A stretch of 64,000 nt of DNA from Arabidopsis thaliana (GCF_000001735.4 NC_003071.7:14129151-14193150); one strand, 5' to 3'. Numbered from the stretch's first letter, positions 13,973-26,934 are shown. Notes: a model not told the origin generated them from the letters alone. A program made the numbers and translations.

Positions 13973-14291
13973 TTTTTTTTTTTTTTGCTAAATTTGTTAA
14001 TATCATTAGAATGAACAATGTGATTTTACAGAGCAAAACCAAACCAAAGCAATCTTGGCAAAAAAGTAAAACAAGATTACAATAGAGTTACGTAAGATTT
14101 GGGTGGATTAACGGATCCAAAGAAGCATTAACGACCGCCAACGCGCCCGGTGCCTTCTCGAGGTGATGATGTTTCGAATCTCGCGGTCAATGAACTTGAA
14201 GATGAGGGCCGGAGCAAGACGCTGAAGATTGTGAAGCAGATTATTTCGCTGCCTCCAAATATTGTAGACCACATGATTTCGCTGCCTCCAA
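13973..14291 (-). mobile_element. 5'-truncated LINE relic with poly-A tail and TSD
   Basis: The 17-base sequence ATTTTCACCTTCATGAT occurs at 13957-13973 and again at 14292-14308, flanking this segment as a perfect target-site duplication. On the minus strand the segment ends in an A-run (T13973-13986 on plus). Between them a minus-strand frame, ending in a stop at 14108, reads IWRQRN...NLLHNLQ...LIFKFIDREIRNII, the pattern of the extreme C-terminus of plant LINE reverse-transcriptase polyproteins. Only about 55 codons remain, so the copy is severely 5'-truncated and dead. An 18-base direct repeat (14243-14260 and 14276-14293) lies at the 5' junction. The perfect TSD suggests a fairly recent insertion. 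Confidence 0.88.
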
Positions 14292-14567
14292 ATTTTCACC
14301 TTCATGATATTCTGGTTTTGTAAGAGTTTCTTCTGCACATAATTTTCGACTTTATAACTCATTTTTATGACCTATTAATAGTCACCTCTGAGCAATTGAT
14401 TTTCACAAAATCAGAAACTGGAAAAATCTAAGCAAAATCTCTTAGAAACTGGAAATATGTCTGAAGCTCACAAAAGATTGTCGTCTCTACTTAAAACACT
14501 CAAAACACCAACTATTTCGCGTTTCGTTGAAGACAGATACATAACCAGCAAAAGTGATAAATGATCT

Positions 14568-15494
<927 letters not shown>

Positions 15495-15569
15495 TTTCGA
15501 CGGCTCAAGCTCTAGGGCTTCTGATGTTTGGCGTCTGATCGAAGTAGAAAAATGAAGGAGAAGAAAGGA

Positions 15570-15617
15570 TTAGGGTTTAAACCTATGGAAAAGGCCTTTT
15601 AGGCCCATGATAGCCCA
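15570..15617 (-). promoter_or_regulatory. Telo-box and site II elements of the RPL23 promoter
   Basis: On the minus strand AAACCCTAA lies at 15570-15578, just upstream of the start codon. TGGGCC (15602-15607) and TGGGCT (15612-15617) follow further upstream. This telo-box plus site II pairing is characteristic of Arabidopsis ribosomal protein promoters and supports growth-coordinated expression. The motifs are directly visible; the function is known for the class. Confidence 0.75.
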
Positions 15618-15833
15618 TGAACCATTTTAATCATGAAATGAACAATACCAAATTCTTCTTATTAGTCTTTTTTTTTTTTTTGTAACATCTTCTCTTATTT
15701 ATATAACTTTGAAACATAGTTTACAAACACATTAATTATACAAATCCCCAAACTGAATAACAAGACGAAAGAAGCTAAATTACACAATGCTTTTCTTCAA
15801 AAAGCTTTATTCGCTAACCAAACACACACATTC

Positions 15834-17224
15834 TTAGTCTTGTTTGCGAGAATTGGCCCTCTCTTTGGCAATTTGTTCAAATAAACTTCCATCAAAGCAA
15901 CCTCTCACAGCTTCTTTAGATAGGAAACCATCTTCGTCCTTAGCAAGAATATAGAGTAGTATCCATTCAACTTTGTTTGAAAGCCTGCCATAACCAACAC
16001 AACAAATTTAGCAGATTTCGTTAGGATTTAGTGTTAACTTATTACCGTGTATGTAAAATCAACTAATAAATTTCATTCAAAAAAATCAACTAATAACCAA
16101 TAATGTTTTTAGTACTAACCATCCAAAAGGATCGATTGCCATTCGATTTCCCTCGGTTACATTCCAAACCTCTTTAAATGATAACTTATCTTTAACCGTT
16201 AGCGCGTATTTGCTAAATATGTTCTCGAGGTTAACTGGGACATACCTATAAACAATCGCAATTTTACAAAATTGAGTATCATGAAAATTCTATTTAAAAT
16301 TATTGGATATTATATTTTACATATATGTTAATGTTACCTTCCTTCGGTGTCATAGGTGCTCGAATCACTCCCATGCTTGGCTTTGTGTATGTTGTCGATA
16401 TAAACCGGCAATAATGGTGATGGCACCCAACTCTTTTTACATAAAATTGATCACAACATAAATTAAAATCACAAAATAATAATAAAATTCAAATTAAATT
16501 CGAAGGGTCTCTGGATTATTTTCCATACCGGAAGTGTAACGTAGCTGAACGCTAAGTTTATGAGTAAGGTCCAAAAGATAGAGGAAATTGGGTTGAAACC
16601 AAGGTCACGAAATCCTGCAATTTTTATACAATTATTTGAATTTTTTTTTTTTCTGAAGATTGAAGTCTTTGAAGAGACTATAACAAGTAATAATTACCCT
16701 TATAAGTCTCCCAAGGATAGACGATTCCATCGTCGTTTTGGTCGAAGAAAGCAACATGTTGTTGCATAACACTCATTCCTTTGCTATCGTGACCTTCTGT
16801 TCCATTCGGATGCTCTGTATCTGGAGCTGCTAATGCTCTTGCCATGTCTGTTTTTCATTTTTGTACGTTAGATTATTATGTATCTTTTTCAAGAAAATTA
16901 CATTTTTTCTTTAAGTTATTGTGACTTGTGTTGAACACTACAAATCTTGAAAGGTACACTTAATTTGAAACATGTTCATGTCCTCACCATAACTTTTAAA
17001 AATGGATAATATACGATTTGTCATGTTAATAGTTGGATGTTTTTGTAGTTTCATTTAACGTAACCACTTAATTTCCCGCTTGTTACACATTAAAATCATA
17101 AATTTGGACATTCACACTTACATGGTTTTGGTAATGTTTCCTCCAAATCGTTCCGTACTTTTCGCTGACTGGTGACCGGAGCTAACGGTGCCGTCGTGGC
17201 CAAAGCCTCTGCCTCTCCTGCCAT
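15834..17224 (-). CDS. RD20: Caleosin RD20 / CLO3, stress-induced peroxygenase (236 aa)
   Basis: Calcium-binding, haem-containing peroxygenase associated with lipid droplets and membranes, induced by drought, salt and ABA. Exons on the minus strand: 17122-17224, 16698-16847, 16529-16614, 16338-16432, 16120-16245 and 15834-15984; 236 residues. The N-terminus is hydrophilic ([17 protein letters not shown]). A single EF-hand covers residues 70-82 ([13 protein letters not shown]), with the conserved haem-ligand His at about 65 (QQHVAFF). The central hydrophobic helix ([17 protein letters not shown]) leads into the proline knot [13 protein letters not shown]. The C-terminal half has the conserved [14 protein letters not shown] and [18 protein letters not shown] blocks. 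No key residue is missing. Upstream G-box/ABRE and DRE-like sites fit the known regulation. Confidence 0.97.
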
Positions 17225-17343
17225 TCTCTCTCTCTTACTCTTTTACAATCTCGCTGTCTTGTGTAATTGTTAATAATTGATAATGCTCTCTGTTTCTTCT
17301 TATGCAAAAGACGTACACATTGATGTTTTGGTGTTCGTGATCC

Positions 17344-17349
17344 TTTATA
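17344..17349 (-). promoter_or_regulatory. TATA box of RD20
   Basis: TATAAA on the minus strand, about 120 bases upstream of the RD20 start codon. It leaves room for a leader of roughly 90 bases. Confidence 0.6.
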
Positions 17350-17383
17350 AGTAAAACGATATAACAAGGATGATGTGAATAGG

Positions 17384-17474
17384 GACACGTGTCAGGAAGT
17401 AGTGGTGTAAACATTTAAAAGAAAACGAAGACGACAAGCAATATGATCACATATAATATGGTCCATCCACGTGG
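17384..17474 (-). promoter_or_regulatory. G-box/ABRE pair of the RD20 promoter
   Basis: Palindromic GACACGTGTC is at 17384-17393, about 35 bases upstream of the TATA box, and CCACGTGG is at 17467-17474. Both contain the ACGTG core bound by ABF/AREB bZIP factors in ABA responses. A third CACGTG lies at 17957-17962. The pairing fits the known ABA and drought induction of RD20; binding itself is inferred. Confidence 0.7.
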
Positions 17475-17751
17475 TTATTTTCAATTTGCTAAAATGTAAT
17501 TGTACTTTTGTTCACGAGGAGGACGGTGGAAAAAACCAACGTGCTTATTCTATGAGTTTAGGAAGAGACTCAAAAGATAGCATATGCGAGCAAAACATGA
17601 TTGACTGGGAGCCCATAACATCTCAGAATGATCCATCCTCTTTCATTTTGTACATAACACTCCCATATTATATGAAACCGTAGTTGTTTGCAAGAACTGA
17701 TTCATCCTAATTCTAATTAGCACATATATACTTAACTATGAGTATCAACAA

Positions 17752-17757
17752 ACCGAC
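17752..17757 (+). promoter_or_regulatory. DRE/CRT-like core upstream of RD20
   Basis: ACCGAC, the DREB/CBF binding core, lies about 530 bases upstream of the RD20 start codon. It is a six-base match, so its function is a guess from context. Confidence 0.35.
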
Positions 17758-18453
17758 CGGTTGAATACATATTAATTATGTAGACATGTAGTGATGATCA
17801 ATTGATCATATACCCTAATTTGAACTTTTTTGCTCGTTATGATTTAGGAGCTAACGTTGCCGACGTGCTCAATGTGTGAAGTTTTAGGATTGAAATTTAT
17901 TGATTACAAAAGAAAAAAAAAGGACGAGTACTGTGACCACAATATGTGGTCACATGCACGTGGCTGGAACCATTTGCTGATTTGCGTGTGCGGTGGAAAT
18001 TAAAAAGCGGGATTAAGAGATACCAATAGATTGATGATTTCGTATAAGTGATAAGCAAAAATAATAAAATCATAACTTAACTAAAGTATTTAAATTACAA
18101 AACCTACAAACATTTATGTATTACCATTTTTTGGCCGTATCTCAGTGTGTTGATTGGTTACATTTTTTTTTTTATCACATGATGATTGTATACATTGAAA
18201 AGTAAAAAGAGTGAATGGTACTTGTACAAAGCTCTTACGTAACATGCTGCATTCAATGCCAACTTTTGATTAGGTTTATTTTTGGTTTACCAAATTATAT
18301 CCATAAGTTTATCTGATAACGTTTTTTTTTGTTGTCAAGATATTCATTAACGTATAATATTGCTCCCCGAATTCAATTTTAAAGCATGTTGACAAAGAAA
18401 AAAAACAACAACACCGAGCCTCTTTCTTGAGACTTTCCAAGTTAAGTGATTAC

Positions 18454-20619
18454 TTAGTCCAATTTTGTGTATGATTTATCTGATGGTTTCGAAGAGAATT
18501 TGGGGAGAGATATCCACCGCTGATTGAATCGAAACCGAGCACAACCGTTGATTTTGATCCGGAACTTGCTTATCTTCACTCTCCTTGTCATCTCCTTGCA
18601 TCTTTGTTTCATCATCAATTTACCTTTTGGTACCTTCACAAACTCCTTTACGTATTTGCATCTTCCGTTTTCTATATAGAAATTAGAGAATGGAAAAGAA
18701 AAAATGATAATATAACTTTTTTATATATACAAACCTAAGTAAGGTTAAAGGTAACAAAAAAAAAGGATACCATTTTGAGCAGCTTCTTCTTCTAGGCTTG
18801 TGTTATTTAGCAGCTACGTATATAATGTAAATTTACAAACATACGTTATTTTGTTTATGAAATGTCAACTATTGTTGTAGATTCGTGTGTGTACGTAATA
18901 TATGATAAAAATACCTTAACTAAAGTTTCCATTCTTTTTCTCATCCGTCTCTGTATGTACCCTCTCGAGCACTATTTAAACAATACGAGGTTGAAAATTT
19001 TCAATTACAAGAACACAAAATCTATTATATTTTATTTGAAAAACTAGAACTAATGTACCTTAATATGGTACTTAGCGCATGCGTAGAAATTTAGCAAGTT
19101 CCAAACCGTTTTGTCCAGTCTCTTTCCTTCAATGTGCCGTGAAGTAATATCTGCAATGAGAATTGTTTGAACTTTGACATTTAAGAATACTAATTAAAGA
19201 TGTTGGATTAAGTTTTATAAACAGATAAAATGACACAAAACGTACCAAATGATACAAAACCAGAATTGGTGGTCAAGTCTTGAACCGGTTCTCCTCTAAG
19301 TTGGAGAGGAGGAATTGGCGACCAACTACATTGTGGGGCTTTTCCCATATCCTTTTGGCTTCCCACTTCAACTAGTTCCTTTTTATATGTATTGTCCAAT
19401 TTGTTTTTAACATAAAAAGATAAAATTTGACAAAGGAAACCTTAGTGACGTCTCAATGCAAAACTCTAGTCCCACCCATTGATTGTATGCATTTTAGTTG
19501 TACCTGGAAGAATGACGTGGCGATGACCACATCCGAATTGTCTTTAAAATTCATCGGAAACACGGCCGTGATTTTTTCCGGCTGAAAAAACATTCAAAGA
19601 CTTATTCTTATAGTTATAGTTATTCGATAAATTTTAGACGTTGGTCTCTATCCATTATTATATTTAGTTGGATGTAACTCAGATAAACGAATAAAACGCG
19701 GTAAAATAAACCTGTTTAAAGACGTAGAAAGGTTCACTTGGGTGATAAACAATCCTGATGGGCATGTTGTTGATCGATCGTGAATCATCTTGAAAATTTA
19801 AACTTCTCAGCATCTCTTTTAGTTGGCTACTTAATATTATCGCTTGTAGTTCAGAAATCCTTGTAATGATTTTAATCGCTTCTGCATTTGAATGAGTAAA
19901 TATGAAAAAAACTTATAATAACTAAGTAGCGGGAAAAAGTACATTTCAATATTGAAGCTTACCTTTGCCACGTGGTATATTATCAAGGTTTAGGCCAAGG
20001 GTCAATTGAAACCCTAATCTTGGTGGATCAACGATGTCAATCACACCAACTCCAATATTCTTAATCACCTCATAAGTGTAACTTGAAATCTCCTTCAATG
20101 TCACTGCTCCTTGTGTCTCAAGCAACGTCGACGTCGATACATGCACAATATTTGGATCCGAAACCGAGTACTGCATGTCCAAATCATATATATTTCATTT
20201 TGTAAGAGCACATATAATCGAATAAGAAAGAAGATTATTATTAAAAAAAGGAAGCCCCAAAAATATACCTTGATATGGTATTCAATCGAACCAAACTCAT
20301 GGAAATGTTGATCGACCTCAATAGGTTTTTCAGCACTGCCATGGATTCAATAACCTTATGTTATAATGTCTCACATTGGCATTGGATATGAACTTATTGC
20401 CAATTGATTTTTAGTTGGAAATTAATGTTTACTAACCATACTAACAAAATCATTTCAAATAATCTTGATTGAAGTTAAGCCGGAAAATATTGTTAGGTAC
20501 GGAGGTAGCTAAACCGGGAATGAAATTGGACCAGAGAATAAAAGAGAGAGTGTGGCTTACCGGTATATCTTGAGGAGTGTTTCTTTCAACGTTGGAGAGG
20601 CTCTTTCGAGATATGCCAT
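18454..20619 (-). CDS. ARPC2B: ARP2/3 complex subunit 2 (ARPC2B, 374 aa)
   Basis: p34-Arc-type subunit of the actin-nucleating ARP2/3 complex, which drives branched actin assembly and cell shaping. Ten coding exons on the minus strand: 20561-20619, 20269-20335, 19963-20170, 19712-19881, 19504-19581, 19246-19378, 19059-19150, 18915-18971, 18771-18813 and 18454-18671; all phases join to 374 residues. Family signatures include MAYLERASPTLKETLLKIYR at the start and DPPRLGFQLTLGLNLDNIP in the first domain. The second domain contains MPIRIVYHPSEPFYVFK and TSRHIEGKRLDKTVWNLLNF. A long basic C-terminal extension rich in Lys/Arg (about residues 300-374) goes beyond the conserved core. The B paralog assignment is from memory and position. 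Confidence 0.92.
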
Positions 20620-20639
20620 TCTTGAAACACCTCGGAAGA

Positions 20640-21900
20640 AACTTGAGGGTACAATAATTATAATTTACAATGTCATCAATCTATAACTTTTTATGTGTGC
20701 ATTGCACATATATCTGTGTGAGAGCCTAATAAGTGCGCTTTTTCTTTCGTGCATTGGTGAATTGTTGGATGTTGAGTAAAATGTCAGTTTAAATTTGCAA
20801 TCATTTTTTTATCTTTCTTTCTAAGAAAACATTTTAGCTATTGTATCTGCCACTGAAACGTAACATGTGGATGTACCTGTGAGCCGAATATAAACATAGG
20901 CCCGTTGATAAAGAGTTTTAATGCTTTCTCAGCCTTCGGACTAAAGCTGTGGGATCCGATGGACGCCGATTCGCACGGTCCCGTGATGACACAGAAGGAA
21001 TTTGACAGAGGTAGAATGTGTTTTTTCCAAAAACTTAGATTACATCTAAAATATCGAAACCATGGAAAATGAGATTTTCATATATTTTTTCCCTGATCTT
21101 TATTCAACCTCAAAGGCAAAATTCTACTGTTAGAAACATAAATGATTGTTTTTCTATTGTCATTATGTGGACATTAATCTTATCATTAAAAAAGCAATAC
21201 TTGGAATGTAATCCAAGCTAATCCAATGAACATTAAGCGTCGGTTTCACACAAATCGCAAGCTATTATTGACTTCACCAACATATAGTTATTAGTTTACC
21301 CCACATACTAAGTCACAATTCTTCTTTCTATTCAGTGTGGACGTGAGGTTTACTTAGGGTAAAAGAATGGTCATTGTAAAACCATATTATCTGACATGAA
21401 TTTATAACTTATTTATTAATATTATTTTTTTATGAAACAGGAAAATAAAATCTTTTAGCAAAATGTGTCTTTGTTATGATGACCATCAATATATAAATTC
21501 ATGTTTTATTTATATAGATTCATTTTGATAATACAACTTGTAAAATACCCTGATTTGTTATATAATTTAAAACTATAAAAGTAATCTTAGTCACATAAAA
21601 CTATACATATGCTAAGATAACTAGACCTCTATCAATTTAATTTATTATCAATTATAAATCTAGAAGTCTATATTGAATTTGTCAACATGAAAAATTCAAA
21701 GCTTATTAAATTATAGAACACATAAAAGCTCAACAAGTTGTTTAATTAAAATATTGTTGTTTAACCAAAAAAACAAGTAATTAAAAAGTTGCAAGTTTGC
21801 TAATTAAAAATGATTAGTCAACGGCCGAAGTATAATCTCATAACGAGATTACCTACCGTGTGCCAAAACAAGTTTTAATCTCATCTACAAAAATATCTCA
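20640..21900. other. AT-rich intergenic region
   Basis: This separates the divergent ARPC2B and At2g33390 genes and carries both promoters. Poly-A/T tracts and scattered short frames are present. I see no coding potential, RNA gene or transposon remnant. Confidence 0.55.
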
Positions 21901-22563
21901 AGTTTGATCTTAGCCGTTAATTCCTTATTTAACGAATTTTCTTTTCGCACACTTTCTCGACACCCAATCAGAACTCAGCTGAGAGAAACGCGTCTCTCAG
22001 ATTTCAATCCTTCACTTTCCCTTTTCTTTTTTTCTCGTTATCGGATCAGAACAAAATTTTGGGAAATTCGAGGTTTCCCTGGATTGTTGGATTCGATTAT
22101 TGTTGAAATTCGATATGGGTGTTTGTTGTTTGTGTTAATCGTTGTCAAAGTTTTGATTTTTTTCCTCGAGAAAATTTGAGATTTTTTCGTTCGTCTAATC
22201 GAGAGAAAACGCAGCCATTTTACTACGTAAGTAATGCTTTTTCTCATTTCCAGTTTTCTGATTTCGTATCCTGATCTTGATTCATGATCCAAGCGTTGAC
22301 TTTGATATATTAGAATTCACAAATTTTCAGATTTTGTGATTAGGGTTTGTTAGATTCATATTTATCTTTTGTTTTGTATCAGGATCAAATTCAAACCCCT
22401 GAATACTGAAGCGAAATTGAGGTTAATGGTTAGGGAGCTTAGGGTTTATGAATGATCAGGTGGTATTTGGTATTTGACATGAATTAGGGAACACGAGTGA
22501 TATCTCTATCTTCTCCAGATTGTTTAAGCTTGGGGTTTAGTTTCCATAGATTGAAGATTTGCT

Positions 22564-23548
22564 ATGGATACGGGTCGTGGAGAGGGTAAAGAAGCTAATG
22601 GATGTGAGAATAAGGCTATAGTTAGTTTAAATAGCAGTGAAATTGAAGATCAAATCTTTGAGGAAGAAGAAAGTGAGTCACAATGTTTATTGCCTCCAAG
22701 GAAAGGAGGCATGTCTAGAAGCACTGACAAGATTAAGAGGACTGTGCAGTGGAATGACATTAAAGGAGACAATCTTGCTGAGGTTTTAGTTTATGAACCA
22801 AGGTAATATCATCCTTAACAACACTATCTCTGTAGAGTATTATTTCAAGTTTTTCGCTGTATCGTGATTCTCTTCTCTTTTATTTGGTCTAGCTCTTACT
22901 TAAATGTTAATGATTTGCAAATGCGGGATTCGTATCGGAAACCTTAGGTTAGTTTTGTTTTGGCTATTTCCGTGCTTTTGGAGTGGTCTTCTTGATCTTT
23001 GACTGGTGGTCTTTTTGTTTAAGAATGGTTTCCATAGAGAAATTCTTATAGTTGCTCTAGCCATATTGTAAACCTTAGATTAGTATTGATTTGACTATTT
23101 CCAATATTTTTGTTGATGAGCCTATGAGAAACAATTTGGCTTCCCTGTGTAATGTAGCTGATAAATTTCTTATAGCGTTTGTGCTCCTATCTGGCAGCAG
23201 TTTAGTGTACTAACTGATAGACGAAACAAACCTGTAGTCCTGTTTCTCACTTCAATTTGGGGTTGTGGAATCTGAATTTAGTAAAGAACCTTGAAGATAA
23301 TCTACTTACTATGTCTAGAAACACTAACTAAACCCATTGGAAAAGCTTGTCGTTTACATCCATATTGGTAGTTGAAGGTCCAATAGAGTAGTTATCTTCT
23401 GTTTAAGAACTTACTCTTTTACATTGTTGTTTTTCCCCTTGGCAATTGAAAACAACTATATATCTTACGTCTGCCATTTTATGCTTGCAGCGAAGTTAGC
23501 GATACAGAGGACGATGATTCAGATTCCTGCATCTGCACAATTATGTAG
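22564..23548 (+). CDS. Small acidic protein with CaaX-like C-terminus (98 aa)
   Basis: Unknown function; I place it as At2g33390. Coding exons 22564-22802 and 23491-23548 join at AG|C to give 98 residues. The first exon starts at ATG 22564 (MDTGRGEGKEANGCENKAIV) and includes an acidic stretch (EIEDQIFEEEESES) and a basic segment (MSRSTDKIKRTVQWNDIKG). The short last exon codes SEVSDTEDDDSDSCICTIM. The final four residues, Cys-Thr-Ile-Met, fit a CaaX prenylation box with Met favouring farnesylation, and another Cys sits two residues upstream. The leader probably contains an intron between about 22227 and 22380. Gene structure is well supported; lipidation is only a prediction. Confidence 0.82.
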
Positions 23549-24180
23549 TCCACCAATCCGCAATCAACCACCATTAACATGGAGTTTAACAATGAGCTCG
23601 TCCTTGTAATCTGACTTCTTTTCAGCCATCAGTTTTTGTGAGGACAGACAAACGAGAACTTGAGCGATTGGGCATCACAATCATGTAACTGTCTGATTTT
23701 TATGCTAAGGTGACTTCTGACAAGAAGCCAGTCCAAACAAGGGATTTAGACTCATAAGCTATATCAGATTGTCTCATCTCAGTGACAAGAGTGAGTATAT
23801 AGATTATTATTGCTGTATTGTTCAATAGAGGCTGATCTTCAAAGCGAAGATCATCGAGTGCTGTTTGATTTGACAGTGTTTTGATAGTAAACTATGTATC
23901 TGTTTCTCGAACATACACACTTGTTAAGTTGTAAGTATAATATGCAGCAATTTATTATTTTTTCTCTTCTTCTTATAGTACTTGATCCAAAAAAGTTGAA
24001 AGATCACAACTTGTATCAAGATGTAGTTGCAGAAACAACCAGTGGGAAGAATAGCCCTAAAAGGGAAAACAAATACAAACCTCCATCCATACACACACAA
24101 AGAATCAGAAATGCTACAAAGACAAACAAACAAAACACAGTTTTTCTTCTTCTTCCTTCTTGTTAACCACTGTGAAACCT

Positions 24181-25251
24181 TTACCTGTTCTCCATGTTGG
24201 TGATATCCACAATTGGGGATCTCTTCGATGAACCATTCGCATGAAGACTCTTTGGTGAGGCCAACCAATTGGAAAGGCTAGTATTAACGATTATCTCCTT
24301 CAGTAGTGGTTTTGCTTGATCATCCATATCCTCTTCAACATTCTCTTTCATTACCCGTTTAACTTTCACTGGCCTTGCTTTAACCGCTTTCCACTGAGCA
24401 AGATTCTCCACTGGATTCAAAAGAGGAGCCACGTCCTGCTCATTCTCTTCTTCTTCTTCTTCATCTTCATCATCAGCATCATCTTCATAGTCGTTTTCAT
24501 TATCGGTGTAATAGTCTTCATCTTCCAAATCACTCTCTCCATAACCCATTTCATCATCTTCATCCTCAAAACTATCCACACAGTTGTGGTATCTATAGTT
24601 TGAAGGATACACAGATCTACTGCTTAGATCCTCTGGTTTCTTATCTATAGCCGAAGATCCCTTGCTTCTTCCTCCTTTCCCCTCTTCATCATCACTGCAA
24701 GCATTCTCATATCTTGAAGGTACAATAGGTTCATAGGTTTGTACATTCAAGTCAAATCTGACTCTCTTCCTCGTCTTCTTAGTCACCTTCTTCTTCTCCT
24801 CCTCCTCCCCTACCTCACTCCTGACACAGTAAACATAAAATAGCCATTTCAATTGATAATCTCTGCTAAAATTGGGTTTCATTTTGGCTTTTCATAACTC
24901 AGATTAAGAAAAAGTTTCAGTTTTTAAGTAAATCCAAGCCCCTAAGACATTATACCTGAGGTTCGAATTTGAGATCTTTTCAGGGTTATCTGAAACAGTA
25001 CTGAAATCTGTCGGATCTGAAGAAAGCAGCGGCTCATAGCTACAGATTCTCTGCAATAAAGGTTAAGGTTCAAATCAGAGTAATGGAAAAAAACCTAAAC
25101 TTTAAAGAGATAGAGTAAGAAGAAAGAGTGTTATTTTACTTATTGTGGAAAATTGAAAAAAGCTTACTTGATCTCGAGGAAGGATCTTCCTAATGGAATT
25201 TCTGCGTTTTTTGTTGGAAGAGAGACCGAAACAACCCATAAAACATCCCAT
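24181..25251 (-). CDS. Acidic protein with MGCF N-terminus (272 aa)
   Basis: Unknown function; I place it as At2g33400. Minus-strand exons 25168-25251, 24956-25050 and 24181-24820 give 272 residues. The start MGCFMGCFGLSSNKKRRN has Gly2 and Cys3 followed by a basic patch, the pattern of an N-myristoylated and palmitoylated protein. Exon 3 contains VRFDLNVQTYEPIVPSRYE, then a long acidic stretch (about 24430-24560, including DDADDEDEEEEEEN). The end has the motif SLSNWLASP, which I recall from related plant proteins of unknown function. The chosen stop TAA follows NMENR; CAG|GTAAAG there could also serve as a splice donor, so the exact C-terminus is slightly uncertain. It is convergent with the small CaaX-like gene. 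Confidence 0.83.
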
Positions 25252-25339
25252 TGGTGGTGATGTTTCTCTGTTTCGGTTTCGATACTTGAGAGGAAGAAGA
25301 AGAAGAGAGATGATTAGTTGTTTACTTTGTTGCCTCGTT

Positions 25340-26357
25340 GAGGTGTTTTGAAAAGAGAGAAATAGGAACGTTGGGGTTTCAAACGGATGAAAGTGACGGT
25401 GGGCTCACGGAGTTTATGCCGTCTTTTCTTTATGAAGATGAGACAAAATTAATTATTGGATTCCTTTTCTATTTTTATAACATTTTATGCCAAAATAAAA
25501 GCATTTATTTGTTTCTATGCACAACCAAGGAATGTTGGGCCTTGCGGCCCATTTCAAACAGTTTGTTGTTAATGTGCTTTTTGACTTTTGAGGTCTGTAA
25601 AGACAGATTTAGGCCTACGTTTATGCCTTTTAAGTTCAACGTTCACTCTAAACAAGTGGTGCACAAATTTTGATCACCTTGCGCAATATGATTATGAATA
25701 TGTGAAAACTGAAAACAGCTTAAGTTAAGTTTGATTTTAGAAATGTTAGTTATCACCAAAATATGAAAATATCAGGCTATAACTATCTAAGAACTTTCTT
25801 TTGAGATTCCTCGATCCAATTTTTATTTAATAGGAATTGTTTTCTAAATTTATAATTTTAGAGTTTCTAATAATTTAATTTTTTTTTTGCGACAAAAATA
25901 TTCTTAAGAGTTAAGAGAATAACGTTGATGACTAGAAAAAAAAGAGAGATTAATGTTGCTTTTTTTTTTTTGGTCACAGCATAATGTTGCATTTAAGAGT
26001 TCAAATTTGCAGTACTAGCATCTATACAAAATAACATGATTAATTGGTTTCCCTTGTAAGCTGAATTTGTAGATTACATTGTATTCTTTGATTATATAAA
26101 TTCTTCTTTAATACCACACCCTCACAAAGTTTGCCAAATGAAGTGTTTATTATTTTTCGGATCAATGACCTTCTTAACATACATTTGAATTAATACGAAA
26201 ATGTACGATTCTTAGCACATTCCACGTTGTTTGATTTTTTTTGTAAAATTGCAGATATTTCATTTCTTCCATCAATGCTCGATATATTTCGATGAGAGAA
26301 GTAGAAAGATTGCTTTGATGAGCTCGATTTGAGATATGGTTTTTTTGTCGATTAATG

Positions 26358-26394
<37 letters not shown>

Positions 26395-26760
26395 NANAGT
26401 AACAAATTTTAATACAAAAAATCAAAGACTTAAAATGATCTAACATTTTTTCTCAAATAATAAGGTCATTGATCCTTATATAACATGGAATCACTATAAC
26501 ATTTATAACCTACATTCTTGCTCATATATCTCTCTCCTTTTTTTTCCAACATATTAACGACTAATAATAAAATTTATCAACCATTTTAAATCTCTAAATG
26601 GAACTTATTATTACATGACTAAAAAATAAAAATAAATAAATAAATAAACGAAGCTGATATGGAAAAGTCTTCTCTTTCTTTTTTTTTTTTTGGTAAGTCG
26701 ATCTCTCTTTCACTCACTTTAACCCAATTGGCCGCTATTTTCCAAAGTCTGTTTATTTTT
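25340..26760. other. AT-rich intergenic region with AT microsatellite
   Basis: Promoter space between the divergent At2g33400 and hnRNP genes. It contains the ambiguous AT repeat listed separately and an (AAAT)n-like tract near 26620-26650. No gene is visible. Confidence 0.55.
26362..26397. repeat. (AT)n microsatellite ending in ambiguous bases
   Basis: About 16 AT units run from 26362 to 26394, followed by undetermined bases at 26395 and 26397, the only ambiguities I noticed in the window. The repeat length is therefore unreliable in this assembly. Confidence 0.95.
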
Positions 26761-26934
26761 TTAATCTCTCTCTCTTCTCTCTCACCCAATTTCACAAACC
26801 CGAAACCCTAATTTTCTCGGGACACTGAAATTTTTACAGCTTCTTTCCTCTTCTTCACCGGGGAGATTTGTCGGTACTAAATCTAGGGTTTTTGGGTATC
26901 ACCGGAGGGTTGAAGAGAGAGAAAAAAACTCACA

